The translations under genes were made by a program, and so were the position numbers. A model generated the notes under the pieces. The model searched no databases. It was not told the DNA's origin and saw only the letters and a program-made list of their open reading frames with translations. Shown here piece by piece: positions 45,452 to 54,523 of a stretch of DNA of 64,000 nt (the stretch's first letter is position 1; each line of letters begins with the position of its first letter). This stretch comes from Variovorax sp. EL159 (lineage in GTDB: Bacteria; Pseudomonadota; Gammaproteobacteria; Burkholderiales; Burkholderiaceae_C): contig NZ_FMUJ01000007.1 in the NCBI RefSeq assembly GCF_900100965.1, positions 17,690 through 81,689 on the forward strand, written 5' to 3'.

Positions 45452-46035
45452 AGCGCCTCTTCCATCTCCCGCCCTTCGTGGCGCTCGCATTCGCATGTGC
45501 CGCGGCCACGCCCGCCGGCGCCGAACCCGCGGCCACGCGGCTGGTGACCGACAAAAGCCAGATCACCTTCGTCAGCAAGCAGATGGGCGTGCCGGTGGAA
45601 GGCAGCTTCAAGAAGTTCGATGCGCAGGTCGCCTTCGATCCGAAGAAGCCCGAAGGCGGCAGCGTTGCGCTGCAGATCGACACGGCCAGCGCCGGCTTCG
45701 GCGTGCCCATGAGCGATGCCGAACTGCCCAAGCAGCCGTGGTTCGATGCCGCGCACTTTCCGCAGGCGAGCTTCCAGTCGAGCGCCATCCACGCGCTGGG
45801 CGACGGCAAGTTCGAGATGACGGGCAAGCTCACCATCAAGGGCGTGGCGCGCGCCGTGACGGTGCCGGTCGGCATCGTGGCGGCCGGCGGCAACTACGCG
45901 GTGGCCACCGGAAGCTTTACGATCCAGCGGCTCGACTACAGGGTGGGCGACGGCGAATGGACCGACACCTCGGTGGTCGCCAACGAGGTGCTGGTGCGCT
46001 TCAAGTTCACGCTCGCCGGCCTGGGGCCGCTGTGA
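45448..46035 (+). CDS. YceI-family periplasmic protein, 1
   Basis: A 195-aa secreted lipocalin-like protein (signal peptide to about 25, ending GAEPAA). The YceI fold binds an isoprenoid quinone or other hydrophobic molecule; family pattern SQITFVSKQMGVPVEGSFKKFDAQVAFDP and AHFPQASFQSS. It overlaps the upstream cytochrome stop by four bases and is followed at 47 nt by a second YceI gene, so the three form one operon. Confidence 0.93.
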   Translation: MKRLFHLPPFVALAFACAAATPAGAEPAATRLVTDKSQITFVSKQMGVPVEGSFKKFDAQVAFDPKKPEGGSVALQIDTASAGFGVPMSDAELPKQPWFDAAHFPQASFQSSAIHALGDGKFEMTGKLTIKGVARAVTVPVGIVAAGGNYAVATGSFTIQRLDYRVGDGEWTDTSVVANEVLVRFKFTLAGLGPL

Positions 46036-46082
46036 AGCGCCGCGCCGACGGGTCGCCCCCTTTCATTCAGCAGAACACTTTC

Positions 46083-46736
46083 ATGACACTCACATCCACC
46101 GCCATGAAAAAGCTCATCCTCCTTGCCGCCGCGTTGTCGGCCACGGCCGCCACGCTGGCGACGGCACAGGAATACACCGCGCCGGCGGTGGCCGCCAAGC
46201 CCTCGGGCGGGCCGGTGAAGAACGCCAACTACGTGATCGACCCCACGCACACCTTCGTGATGTACGAGATGGGCCACTACGGCACCACCACCAACCGGGG
46301 GCGCTTCAGCACCAAGGACGGCTCGGTGCGGATCGACGACACCGGCACCAGCGGCAAGGTGGACATCACGATGGACATCAGCTCCATCAACACCGGTGTC
46401 GACCTGCTCAACCGGCACGTGCAGAGCAAGGACTTCTTCAACGTCGCGGAATTTCCGACCGGCCGCTTCGTGGCCGACCGCATCGACTTCAGCGGCGACA
46501 AGGTGGTCGACGTGCCGGGCACGCTCACCCTGATGGGCCAGACGCGGCCCGTGACGCTGAAGGCCGTGCGTTTCAACTGCTACCTGAGCCCGCTGATCAA
46601 TCGCCAGGTGTGCGGCGGCGATTTCGAGACCACGGTGGAGCGCAGCGACTGGGGCATCACCTGGGGCCTGAATTTCGGCTTCGAGAACAAGGTGAAGCTG
46701 CTGGTGCAGGTGGAGGCGGTCAACGTCCAGCCGTAG
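46083..46736 (+). CDS. YceI-family periplasmic protein, 2
   Basis: A 217-aa second YceI protein. The signal peptide (MKKLILLAAALSATAATLATAQEY) supports the internal ATG at 46104 as an alternative start. Conserved stretches are YVIDPTHTFVMYEMGHYGTTTNRGRF and DFFNVAEFPTGRFV. Two cysteines (FNCYLSPLINRQVCGGDF) are absent from the first copy and may form a disulfide. Paralogue of the preceding gene, apparently divergent. Confidence 0.92.
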   Translation: MTLTSTAMKKLILLAAALSATAATLATAQEYTAPAVAAKPSGGPVKNANYVIDPTHTFVMYEMGHYGTTTNRGRFSTKDGSVRIDDTGTSGKVDITMDISSINTGVDLLNRHVQSKDFFNVAEFPTGRFVADRIDFSGDKVVDVPGTLTLMGQTRPVTLKAVRFNCYLSPLINRQVCGGDFETTVERSDWGITWGLNFGFENKVKLLVQVEAVNVQP

Positions 46737-46766
46737 GCCGGCCCGTGCGGCGCACCCGGCGGCGTC

Positions 46767-47027
46767 TTACCTCGCGACGCTCTTGCGGGCGTTCTGCCCC
46801 AGGCGGCCGCCCGAAGCCCTGGACGACTTCAAGCGCTGGCGAACAGCGGCGGCGGCACGCGGGAGGTTGAGCAGCGCGAGCATCCAGGCACCCGTGACGA
46901 GGGTCATCACCGCGCCGAAGATCAGTTGCTCGGAAACCGGCGCGTCGCTCCAGTAGAAAAAGCCGAGCAGAAACGACAGGACCACGGCCCAGACGGCGAG
47001 AAGTAGAAGGTTTTTCATTTTGCGCAT
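46767..47027 (-). CDS. Small two-helix membrane protein
   Basis: An 86-aa product with two hydrophobic stretches (about 6-26 and 35-56) and a strongly basic C-terminus (RQRLKSSRASGGRLGQNARKSVAR). The family is not recognised. It is divergent from the LysE gene with an AT-rich 134-bp region between. Starts at 47027 or 47018 are both possible. Confidence 0.6.
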   Translation of the reverse strand: MRKMKNLLLLAVWAVVLSFLLGFFYWSDAPVSEQLIFGAVMTLVTGAWMLALLNLPRAAAAVRQRLKSSRASGGRLGQNARKSVAR

Positions 47028-47066
47028 CGCGGGGTCCGATGGAGAAAATGTAAATGAAAAGAAACC

Positions 47067-47090
47067 AAAGTACTACTTACAGTTTACTTT
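47067..47090. promoter_or_regulatory. Inverted repeat in the AT-rich divergent promoter region
   Basis: AAAGTA-N12-TACTTT is a clean inverted repeat in an AT-rich stretch (47040-47092) between a small membrane protein gene and the LysE gene, followed at 47106-47121 by the hairpin CGTGCA-tttc-TGCACG. It looks like an operator for a dimeric regulator encoded elsewhere. Confidence 0.45.
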
Positions 47091-47161
47091 TCATGCCTCG
47101 ATGAGCGTGCATTTCTGCACGTTGTTCTCGCATTTCAAAGCACTTCCAGGAGCCAGAACCC

Positions 47162-47806
47162 ATGGACAACACCCTTTCCCTGCTAGGTATCGCCGGCGCG
47201 ATGGCCGTGGGCGCGATGAGCCCCGGCCCCAGTTTCGTGATGGTGGCGCGCACGGCCGTGGCCTCGCGCGGTGACGGGCTGGCGGCGGCGCTGGGCATGG
47301 GCGCCGGCGGCCTGGTCTTCGCGATCGCCGCGCTGGCCGGCCTGCAGGCCGCGTTCCTGGCGGTGCCCGGCCTTTACCTGGCGATCAAGGGTTTCGGCGG
47401 CGCCTACCTGATCTACCTGGGCATCCGGATCTGGCGCGGGGCACGGCAACCGCTGAACGTGGCGGCAGACGCCGGCGACTCTCCGCGCCAGCACCGCCGG
47501 GGCGGACGCACCTTCCTGCTGGGCTTGGCAACGCAGGTCAGCAACCCGAAGACGGCGGTGGTGTACGCCAGCATCTTCGCGGCCTTCCTGCCGCGCGAGG
47601 TGCCGCTGGTGCTGGCGCTGTCGGTGCCCGCGGTCATCTTCTGCATCGAGACGGGCTGGTACACCATCGTCGCGCTGACGCTCTCATCGGCGGCGCCGCG
47701 CTCCGCCTACCTGCGCTACAAGGCCTGGATCGACCGGGCCGCCGGCGGCGTGATGGGCCTTTTGGGCCTGCGGCTGGTGTGGTCGGCCGTGCGCGGCGGC
47801 AACTGA
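47162..47806 (+). CDS. LysE/RhtB-family exporter
   Basis: A 214-aa inner-membrane exporter with about six helices. The family motif appears near the start (GAMSPGPSFVMVARTAVASRGDGLAAALGMG). Members export amino acids or homoserine lactones. It has no operon partner, and the probable regulator is not encoded here. Confidence 0.88.
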   Translation: MDNTLSLLGIAGAMAVGAMSPGPSFVMVARTAVASRGDGLAAALGMGAGGLVFAIAALAGLQAAFLAVPGLYLAIKGFGGAYLIYLGIRIWRGARQPLNVAADAGDSPRQHRRGGRTFLLGLATQVSNPKTAVVYASIFAAFLPREVPLVLALSVPAVIFCIETGWYTIVALTLSSAAPRSAYLRYKAWIDRAAGGVMGLLGLRLVWSAVRGGN

Positions 47807-47836
47807 AAAGAAGCCGCCCCGGTGGCGCCCGCGCGG

Positions 47837-49438
47837 CTACAGCAGGCTCTCGGGCGTGAGCGGCGCCAGCAGTTCGAGCATCGTGCGGTCCCAGAAGCCG
47901 GAATCGGGCTCCTCATGCAGCACGGTGGTCTTGCCGGCCTCTTCGCTGACCCACTCGATGCGCGAGCCGTCGCTGCCTTCGGCAAAGCGCAGCCGGTAGG
48001 CGCCCTGCTGCTTGAGCACGTCGATGAGCTTGAGCGTCTGCTGCGCCATCTCGGGGCTGCGGATGAACAGCCCGATCTCGGTGTTGTGCGACTCGGAGCG
48101 CGGGTCGAAATTCATCGAGCCGACGAACAGGATGCGCTGGTCGATCACCGCCGACTTGGCATGCAGCCGCCCGACCGAGGTGCCAAACAGCCCCAGCCGC
48201 ACGCTGCGGCGCGTGCGCGTCGAACTCAGTTCATAAAGATCGGCGCCCAGCCGGAGCATGTCCGGCCGGTAGCGCCGGTAGGCGGTGTGGACCAGCGGCT
48301 CGTCGGTTGCGGCCAGCGAATTGGTGACGACGCTGATCTTCACGTTGCGCCCCCGGATCTCGCGCATCACCTCCAGCCCCGTGGCGCCGGGGATCAGGTA
48401 GGGCGAGACGATGGTCACCTCGGAGCGCGCGCGGCGCATCTGCTCGACCACGTTGTAGCGCACGCTGTCGACGTCCAGCAGCGGCACGCCGCCGTACGAC
48501 GCGGTCTTGCCGATCACACGGTCGGGCGAATCGGCGTAGGCCTCGGCGGTGGTCCAGATCAGGCCAAGCTTGCCGGCGTCGAGGTCTTCGACCATCGGGC
48601 TGTAGCCGAGCACGTCGTTGGGCGCGGGCTTGGGCGGCGGCGGCGTGGTGCCGGGGCCGGTGGCGGCGTCGAAGCGCTTCTGCAGTTCTTCGCGCGACAG
48701 CCCGCTGGTCACCACCGACTGGATCGGCCGCACATAGACGCTGTTCCAGTACTGGTCGAAGAGCACGCCAAGGCGCGGAATCAGCGCACCGGTGACGAAG
48801 GTGTCGAGGTCGAGAAAGTTCTCGCCCGAGGTCCGCGTGAAGTACTGGTTGCCGATGTTGCGGCCACCCGCCACCGCCATCGCGCCGTCGGCGATGAACA
48901 GCTTGTTGTGCATGCGGCGGTTGACCCGCTCGAAGTCGAACAGCGAGGCGGTGAAGCGCTTGAGCAGGCTGCCGCGCCCGGCCGGGAACGGGTTGAACAG
49001 GCGCAGCTCCACATTGGGCGTGGCGGCCAGGCCGAGCAGCAGCTCGTCTTCGCCCGATGTGTAGAGATCATCCATCAGCAGGCGCACGCGCACGCCGCGC
49101 TGGGCCGCATCGCGCAGGGTGCGCAGCAGGTAGCGGCCGGTCTCGTCGTTCTCGATCTGGTAGTACTGCACGTCGAGCGAGCGCTGGGCGCGGCGCGCGA
49201 GCTGGATGCGCGTGTCGAAGGCGAAGTCGCCGCCGGGCATCAGGCGAAAGCCGCTCAGGTCGGGGTCGGGCTGCGACGCCAGCGCGATCTTGCCGAGCGC
49301 GGTGTCGGCCGAGACGGGCATGGCCTTGGTGGGCGGGCGCGGCGCCTCGTCGGGCAAGGTGGCGCAGCCAGCAAACAGGAGCACGGCCGCCATGGCGAAA
49401 ACCCAGTGCCCACAACGCGACAGCAGGCGACGAGCCAT
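47837..49438 (-). CDS. Phospholipase D-family lipoprotein (ClsC/YmdC-like)
   Basis: A 533-aa outer- or inner-membrane lipoprotein (lipobox AGC, Cys about 25). Two HKD motifs are intact: HNKLFIADGAMAVAGG (first) and HAKSAVIDQRILFVGSMNFD (second). ClsC-type proteins make cardiolipin. It ends 30 bp after the convergent LysE gene. Its start is 10 nt beyond the rpoN stop, so it probably lies at the end of the lptA-lptB-rpoN unit. Confidence 0.88.
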   Translation of the reverse strand: MARRLLSRCGHWVFAMAAVLLFAGCATLPDEAPRPPTKAMPVSADTALGKIALASQPDPDLSGFRLMPGGDFAFDTRIQLARRAQRSLDVQYYQIENDETGRYLLRTLRDAAQRGVRVRLLMDDLYTSGEDELLLGLAATPNVELRLFNPFPAGRGSLLKRFTASLFDFERVNRRMHNKLFIADGAMAVAGGRNIGNQYFTRTSGENFLDLDTFVTGALIPRLGVLFDQYWNSVYVRPIQSVVTSGLSREELQKRFDAATGPGTTPPPPKPAPNDVLGYSPMVEDLDAGKLGLIWTTAEAYADSPDRVIGKTASYGGVPLLDVDSVRYNVVEQMRRARSEVTIVSPYLIPGATGLEVMREIRGRNVKISVVTNSLAATDEPLVHTAYRRYRPDMLRLGADLYELSSTRTRRSVRLGLFGTSVGRLHAKSAVIDQRILFVGSMNFDPRSESHNTEIGLFIRSPEMAQQTLKLIDVLKQQGAYRLRFAEGSDGSRIEWVSEEAGKTTVLHEEPDSGFWDRTMLELLAPLTPESLL

Positions 49439-49448
49439 CGGCGGCTTT

Positions 49449-51047
49449 CTACAGGGCCTTGCGCAGGTTCGCGGGCGCGATGCGCAGCGCCTCGCGGTAC
49501 TTGGCCACCGTGCGCCGCGCGCATTCGATGCCCTGCTCTTTCAGCATCTCGGAGATCTGGCTGTCCGACAGCGGCTTCTTGATGCTCTCGGAGCTCACGA
49601 ACTGCTTGATGAGCGCGCGCACCGCGGTGCTCGACGCATTGCCGCCGGTCTCGGTGCCGAGCGCCGAACCGAAGAAGTACTTGAGCTCGACTGTGCCGAA
49701 GGGCGTGGCCATGTACTTGGCCGTGGTCACGCGCGAGATGGTCGACTCGTGCAGGCCCAGCTCGTCGGCGATCTCGCGCAGCACCAGCGGCCGCATGGCC
49801 AGCTCGCCGTGCACGAAGTAGCTTTTTTGCCGCTCGACGATGGCGTTGCTCACGCGCAGGATGGTGTCGAAGCGCTGCTGGATGTTCTTGATGAACCAGC
49901 GCGCCTCCTGCAGCCGCTGCGACAGCGCCTGGCTGCCTTCGCCCTTGTGCGACTTCAGCGCGCCGGCGTAGATGTCGTGCACCCGCAGGCGCGGCATGAC
50001 CTCGGGGTTCAGCATGACGCGGAACTTGACGTTGGTGCCGCGCCCGGTCTTGGTGACGATCACGTCGGGAATGACGATGTTGCGCTCGACGTCGACGAAG
50101 CGGCGCCCCGGCTTGGGTTCGAGCCGCGCAATGACCTGCAGCGCCGAGCGCACCAGCTCTTCGCTGCTGCGGGTGAGCGTGGCCAGGCGCTTGAAGTCGC
50201 GCCGCGCGAGCAGCTCCATCGGCTGCTTGCAGATGGCAACGGCGATCTTGTAGACCTGCGCCAGTTCTTCGTCTTCGCCCGCGTCTTCGGCGGCCAGCGC
50301 GCGCAGCTGGATGCACAGGCACTCGCCCAGGTCGCGCGCGCCCACGCCCACGGGCTCCAGGCTCTGCAGCAGGCCGAGCGCCACCTGGAAGTGGTGCACC
50401 AGGTCGTCGAACTGGTCGTTGTCGTCGCCCGCCAGGCCCGAAGCCAGGGCCGGCAGCGAGTCTTCGAGGTAGCCGTCGTCGTTGAGCGATTCGATCAGGA
50501 AGCGCAGCGCGGCGCTGTCGTTCTCGCCCAGGCGCAGGCTCAGGGCCTGGCGGTGCAGGAACGACTGCAGCGACTCCTGGCTGCGCGCGAGCTCGGTGGC
50601 GTCGGCGCGTTCGTCGTCGCCCAGGTTGTTCTGGCGCGCGGGTGCGTCGCTGCCCCACTCGCTGTCGTCCGGTGCCATGTCGACAGTGCCGTCGCCCTCC
50701 CAGTCGGGCTCGCGCTCGGCGATCTCGGCGGCGGGGCCGTCGGTGTCGGCCGTGGAGGCGGTGTCGGTGGACGCGGTCGTTGCGCTGGCGCTGGGTGCCG
50801 AGGAGAAGTCGCCTTCGCCGGCCTCGCCCGCTTCATCGCGCGGGAGCGGTGTGTCGACGGCGTCGAGCCCGAATTCCTCTCGCGCCGCTTCTTCCGCGGT
50901 GCGTTCGAGGAACGGGTTCTCGTCGAGCATCTGCTCCACCTCCTGGCTCAGTTCGAGCGTGGAGAGCTGCAGCAGCCGGATCGACTGCTGCAACTGGGGC
51001 GTGAGCGCGAGATGCTGCGAGACGCGAAGGGACAGCCCTTGCTTCAT
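49449..51047 (-). CDS. rpoN: RNA polymerase sigma-54 factor
   Basis: The 532-aa protein has region I (QHLALTPQLQQSIRLLQLSTLELSQEVEQML), an acidic region II (about 50-150), the core-binding domain, a helix-turn-helix (LREIADELGLHESTISRVTTAKYMATPFG) and the RpoN box ARRTVAKYRE near the end. It directs transcription from -24/-12 promoters, needing AAA+ activators. ATG at 51047; the frame opens upstream through a repeat-like GC stretch. Downstream of lptB in the conserved order. Confidence 0.97.
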   Translation of the reverse strand: MKQGLSLRVSQHLALTPQLQQSIRLLQLSTLELSQEVEQMLDENPFLERTAEEAAREEFGLDAVDTPLPRDEAGEAGEGDFSSAPSASATTASTDTASTADTDGPAAEIAEREPDWEGDGTVDMAPDDSEWGSDAPARQNNLGDDERADATELARSQESLQSFLHRQALSLRLGENDSAALRFLIESLNDDGYLEDSLPALASGLAGDDNDQFDDLVHHFQVALGLLQSLEPVGVGARDLGECLCIQLRALAAEDAGEDEELAQVYKIAVAICKQPMELLARRDFKRLATLTRSSEELVRSALQVIARLEPKPGRRFVDVERNIVIPDVIVTKTGRGTNVKFRVMLNPEVMPRLRVHDIYAGALKSHKGEGSQALSQRLQEARWFIKNIQQRFDTILRVSNAIVERQKSYFVHGELAMRPLVLREIADELGLHESTISRVTTAKYMATPFGTVELKYFFGSALGTETGGNASSTAVRALIKQFVSSESIKKPLSDSQISEMLKEQGIECARRTVAKYREALRIAPANLRKAL

Positions 51048-51201
51048 GAGGAAACGGCTCCCCCCCACGCTGCGCGCTTTGCGCCATGCCAACCCCCTGC
51101 CGGGAGCGGGCCGGCCGCTTCAGGCGGCCGTGCGCGGCACCCTCCGCGCAGGAGCTCCGCTCGGATGACGGCCACGTTCATCCTTGACCCTCGCCGCACG
51201 A

Positions 51202-51996
51202 TCACATCCGGAAGTGTTCGCCCAGGTACACCCTGCGTACTTCGGCGTTGTCGACGATCTCCGAGGGTGTGCCTTGTGCCAGCACATGCCCGTCGCTGAT
51301 GATGAACGCGTGATCGCAGATGCCCAGCGTTTCACGCACGTTGTGGTCGGTGATGAGCACGCCGATGCCGCGTTCCTTCAGGAAGCTGATGATCCGCTGG
51401 ATCTCGATGACCGCGATCGGGTCGATACCGGCGAAGGGCTCGTCCAGCAGGATGAAGCGCGGCTGGGTCGCCAGCGCACGCGCGATCTCGACGCGTCGGC
51501 GCTCGCCGCCCGACAGCGCCAGCGCCGGCGAATCGCGCAGGTGGTCGACCCGCAGGTCGGCCAGCAGTTCGGACAGGCGCTCTTCGATGTGCGCCTTCGA
51601 CAGCGACACGAGCTTGCCGTTTTCATCGGGCTCACTCTGAAGCTCCAGCACGGCGCGCACGTTTTCCTCGACCGTGAGCTTGCGGAAGATCGAGGCTTCC
51701 TGCGGCAGGTAGCTCAGGCCCATGCGGGCGCGGCGGTGGATCGGCATGTGGGCGATCGGCTCGCCGTCGATCGTGATGTCGCCGGCGTCGGCACGCACCA
51801 GGCCCACGATCATGTAGAACGAGGTGGTCTTGCCGGCACCGTTCGGCCCCAGCAGCCCAACGACTTCGCCCTTCTGCACGTCGAGCGAGACGTCCTTGAC
51901 CACCGTGCGGCTGCCGTAGGTCTTCTTCAGGCCGCGCGCGACCAGGCGGCTGCCCGGCGTGCCGTTGGCGTCCTGTGTTCCAGCGGTTTCGATCAC
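51202..51996 (-). CDS. lptB: LPS export ABC transporter ATPase
   Basis: The 264-aa ATPase drives lipopolysaccharide transport with LptFG. Walker A GPNGAGKTT (about 50-58), the LSGGERRRVEIARAL signature, Walker B FILLDEPFAGID and the switch His in TDHNVRE are all present. The start is GTG at 51996, overlapping the lptA stop (GTGA) and preceded by GGAG about 10 nt upstream. It therefore has about 15 residues ahead of the usual family start. lptC is not adjacent. Confidence 0.96.
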   Translation of the reverse strand: MIETAGTQDANGTPGSRLVARGLKKTYGSRTVVKDVSLDVQKGEVVGLLGPNGAGKTTSFYMIVGLVRADAGDITIDGEPIAHMPIHRRARMGLSYLPQEASIFRKLTVEENVRAVLELQSEPDENGKLVSLSKAHIEERLSELLADLRVDHLRDSPALALSGGERRRVEIARALATQPRFILLDEPFAGIDPIAVIEIQRIISFLKERGIGVLITDHNVRETLGICDHAFIISDGHVLAQGTPSEIVDNAEVRRVYLGEHFRM

Positions 51997-52709
51997 TTGC
52001 GGGTTTCTCCCTCGCCACCGAGCGTGGTGGTCGAACGCAGGCCCTTGCCCGGTGCCGGGGTGGGCGCCGGAGCCGCGGGCTTCGCGCCAGCTGGGGCGGA
52101 GGCGCCGGCCGCGGGCGCCGGGGCGGCCTTGGGGGTGAGGATGGTCTTGACGCGGCCGGTCGGGGACGACGCGTTGACCGCCGTGTTCGGCGGCACGGTG
52201 GAGCCGTTGACCGTGTAGGTGTCGTTGCTCTGGTCGTAGACGATCAGGGCGCCGTGGCTCTCGTCGTTCGGCGTCGAGCCGAGCAGGCGGCGCATCTCGG
52301 CATTGCGGATGAACTTGACGTTGTCGGCGCGGCTGTCGTACTCGATGACTTCGGACTCGCCCTCGATCCACTCGTCGGGCGCATTGCGCTTCTGCTTGTA
52401 ATAAGCACGCTTGCCCGGAGCTGCCGTGACCACGCCGTACTGGTAACCCTCCGGGTCCTGGCGCACATCGAGACGCGCGCCGCGGATGATGATGGTGCCC
52501 TTTGTTACCAGCACGTTGCCGGTAAACACGCTGGTCTGCTTCAGGTCGTCGTAGCGCATCGAGTCGGACTCGATGTTCATCGGCTTGGAGCGGTCGGCGG
52601 TCTCGGCCTGCACGCCCGAGGCGAGGCCGGCCAGCAACAGCGCGCCGATGGCCAGGCGGCCGATGCGACGGAGAAGGAAGGGGGTGGTGGGGTAAGAGTG
52701 CAATGTCAT
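51993..52709 (-). CDS. lptA: LPS transport periplasmic protein LptA
   Basis: A 238-aa periplasmic bridge protein for lipopolysaccharide. Signal peptide to about residue 36 (SGVQAETADRS...), then the OstA/LptA beta-jellyroll with IESDSMRYDDLKQTSVFTGNVLVTKGTIIIRGARLDV. The C-terminal Ala/Pro-rich tail is longer than in E. coli. The ATG at 52709 was preferred to 52733, because the shorter start gives the better signal peptide. It overlaps lptB by four bases. Confidence 0.93.
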   Translation of the reverse strand: MTLHSYPTTPFLLRRIGRLAIGALLLAGLASGVQAETADRSKPMNIESDSMRYDDLKQTSVFTGNVLVTKGTIIIRGARLDVRQDPEGYQYGVVTAAPGKRAYYKQKRNAPDEWIEGESEVIEYDSRADNVKFIRNAEMRRLLGSTPNDESHGALIVYDQSNDTYTVNGSTVPPNTAVNASSPTGRVKTILTPKAAPAPAAGASAPAGAKPAAPAPTPAPGKGLRSTTTLGGEGETRK

Positions 52710-52770
52710 AGAGGCACGAAACTTGCTCGGCATTGTATGCGGCTGATTGCGTCAGCCCCGCACGCTCAGA

Positions 52771-52796
52771 TGAAAAAGCCCGCCGAAGCGGGCTTG
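52771..52796 (-). terminator. Rho-independent terminator downstream of dsbA
   Basis: Stem AAGCCCGC (52776-52783), loop CGAA, GCGGGCTT (52788-52795). On the minus strand the stem is followed by a T-run (TTTTT at 52777-52773), so it ends the argS-SPOR-dsbA transcript, about 125 bp after the dsbA stop and beyond the repeat. Confidence 0.85.
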
Positions 52797-52820
52797 ACTT
52801 TCCTTCCTGGATCGTCTCCA

Positions 52821-52913
52821 GGAACACCGCGGAACCGGCTCGCCGGGCTGCAGGTGTTGCCCCTTCGAGGGGCTCGGCGCTGCGCCGCAAAGTGCGCGCA
52901 GCCCGAGGTGAGC
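52821..52913. repeat. Intergenic repeat, family with GCTGCGCGCACTTCGTG head, copy 2
   Basis: The reverse complement of 17333-17425: runs GGAACACCGCGGAACCGGCT... to ...GTGCGCGCAGCCCGAGG. The head and tail are conserved and the middle differs. It lies between the dsbA stop and its terminator. Confidence 0.75.
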
Positions 52914-52918
52914 AAGGC

Positions 52919-53566
52919 TCAGCCCTTCTTTGCTTCGCCGATCAGGTAGTTGACGACCTGCAGCACCTTGGTCATGTTGCCGGCGGTTTCGCCATCCACG
53001 TACCAACGGCCGGCCACGGCCATCGCCGGCACGCCGGCCACCTTGTAGGCGTCGGTCATCTGCGAGGCGCGCTTGGCCTTGCTGGCCACGCCGAACGAGG
53101 TGAAGACTTCCTTGAACTTGGCGCCGTCGAGGCCGTTGGCCGCTGCCCAGGCAATGATGTTGGCGTCGCCGTTCACGTTCTGGCGCTGCGCGTGGATCGC
53201 ATTGAATACCTTCGGCTGGTATTCGTCGACCTTGCCCATGGCTTCGAGCGCGTAGTACAGGCGCTGCTTGGCTTCGACGTCGTTGCCCACGAAAGGCACC
53301 GGGATGCGGCGGAAGGCCACTTCCTTCGGCACGGTCTTGATCCAGGCTTCGAGCGACGGCTCGAAATCGTTGCAATGCGGGCAGTTGTACGAGAAGAACT
53401 CGACCACCTCGATCTTGCCGGCCGGCGCATCGACCGGCACGCGCTTGTCGAGCACCAGGTACTCGGAGCCGGCCTTGGGCGCGCGCGCCTGGGCGTGGGC
53501 CGGGTTGGCGGCCAGGGACAGCAGCCCGAGCGAAGTGGCGGCCAGCGAAAAGTCACGACGTTTCAT
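52919..53566 (-). CDS. dsbA: Thiol:disulfide interchange protein, DsbA type
   Basis: A 215-aa periplasmic oxidase that introduces disulfide bonds in secreted proteins. Signal peptide to about residue 25 (PAHAQ), active site CPHC (62-65, SYNCPHCNDF), cis-proline loop GVPAM. It follows the SPOR gene by 160 bp in the conserved argS-SPOR-dsbA order and ends before a terminator. Confidence 0.95.
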   Translation of the reverse strand: MKRRDFSLAATSLGLLSLAANPAHAQARAPKAGSEYLVLDKRVPVDAPAGKIEVVEFFSYNCPHCNDFEPSLEAWIKTVPKEVAFRRIPVPFVGNDVEAKQRLYYALEAMGKVDEYQPKVFNAIHAQRQNVNGDANIIAWAAANGLDGAKFKEVFTSFGVASKAKRASQMTDAYKVAGVPAMAVAGRWYVDGETAGNMTKVLQVVNYLIGEAKKG

Positions 53567-53726
53567 TGAAAGGGTTCTCCTGTTGGTACGGCAGACTGAG
53601 CCGGCGCGCGGCGGGGAGTTCCCCCGCTCCCGGCGCGCCCAAGGCCATGGATGGTGGCGGCAAACGCCGCGCGGCGAAGCTTAAGGGCTATTTGTTGCAA
53701 CGCCCTGCCGCCGAGAAGGTCCGAGG

Positions 53727-54515
53727 TCAGCGTTGGACGCGGACCAGGGCCGATTCCAGGCCGCCGCCGTCGAGCCGTTCCTTGAGCCGGTCGGCGTCGT
53801 CCTTCTTGTTGAACGGGCCCGCGCGCACGCGGTAGACCGTGCGGCCCGCCTGCTCGCGCTCGGTGACCTTGGCTTCGACGCCCATCAGCGACAGCTTGGC
53901 GCGCTGGGCTTCGGCGTCGTCGGTGGTGCGGAAGGCACCGGCCTGCACGAAGTACATGAACGGATCGGCGCCCGAGGCCGGCGCCGGCGAAGCCGCGGTG
54001 CTGCCGGCGCTGTTGGCGCGGCTGCTCGGGGCGGCCGAGGCCGTGGTCGTGCTGCTGCCCGAACCGCCACCCGAACGCGCACGGGCGAGGTCGCCCAGCG
54101 GGTCGTTCGACGGCGGCAGCGCGTTGGCTTCGGCCGGCACGGGGGCGGTGCGCGGCGGCTTGGTGGGCGCCACCACCACGGGCACCGGCGGCGCGGTCGT
54201 CGTGGGCGGGATGGTGGCCGGGGCCACGGCGGTCGTCGCCGGCTCGCCGGTGACGGGGTTGACCGGGCCGGTGGCGGCAGGCGCGGGCTTGGGCGCCCCG
54301 GCCTTGCCGGCCAGCGGCGCATTCGGGTCCCAGTCGCGGTTCTTGCGGGCCTCGGCTTCGTCCTGCTCGGCGCCGCCCTTCTGCGTCTTGGTCACGAACG
54401 GGATCGGCACCTTGGTCACGTAGACCGCGATGCCCAGCGCGACGCCCAGGCCGAGCACCAGCCCGATGATCAGGCCGATGACGATGTTGCCGCGTTGTCT
54501 GGTTGTCTTCTTCAT
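53727..54515 (-). CDS. SPOR-domain cell-division-type membrane protein
   Basis: A 262-aa inner-membrane protein. One N-terminal membrane helix (GNIVIGLIIGLVLGLGVALGIAVYV) is followed by a long Pro/Ala/Thr linker, then a C-terminal SPOR domain (about 185-262: YFVQAGAFRTTDDAEAQRAKL...RVRAGPFNKKDDADRLKERL). SPOR domains bind septal peptidoglycan stripped of stem peptides, as in FtsN. It starts 8 nt after argS. The FtsN role is likely but the sequence outside SPOR is low-complexity. Confidence 0.9.
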   Translation of the reverse strand: MKKTTRQRGNIVIGLIIGLVLGLGVALGIAVYVTKVPIPFVTKTQKGGAEQDEAEARKNRDWDPNAPLAGKAGAPKPAPAATGPVNPVTGEPATTAVAPATIPPTTTAPPVPVVVAPTKPPRTAPVPAEANALPPSNDPLGDLARARSGGGSGSSTTTASAAPSSRANSAGSTAASPAPASGADPFMYFVQAGAFRTTDDAEAQRAKLSLMGVEAKVTEREQAGRTVYRVRAGPFNKKDDADRLKERLDGGGLESALVRVQR

Positions 54516-54523
54516 GGTGAGGT

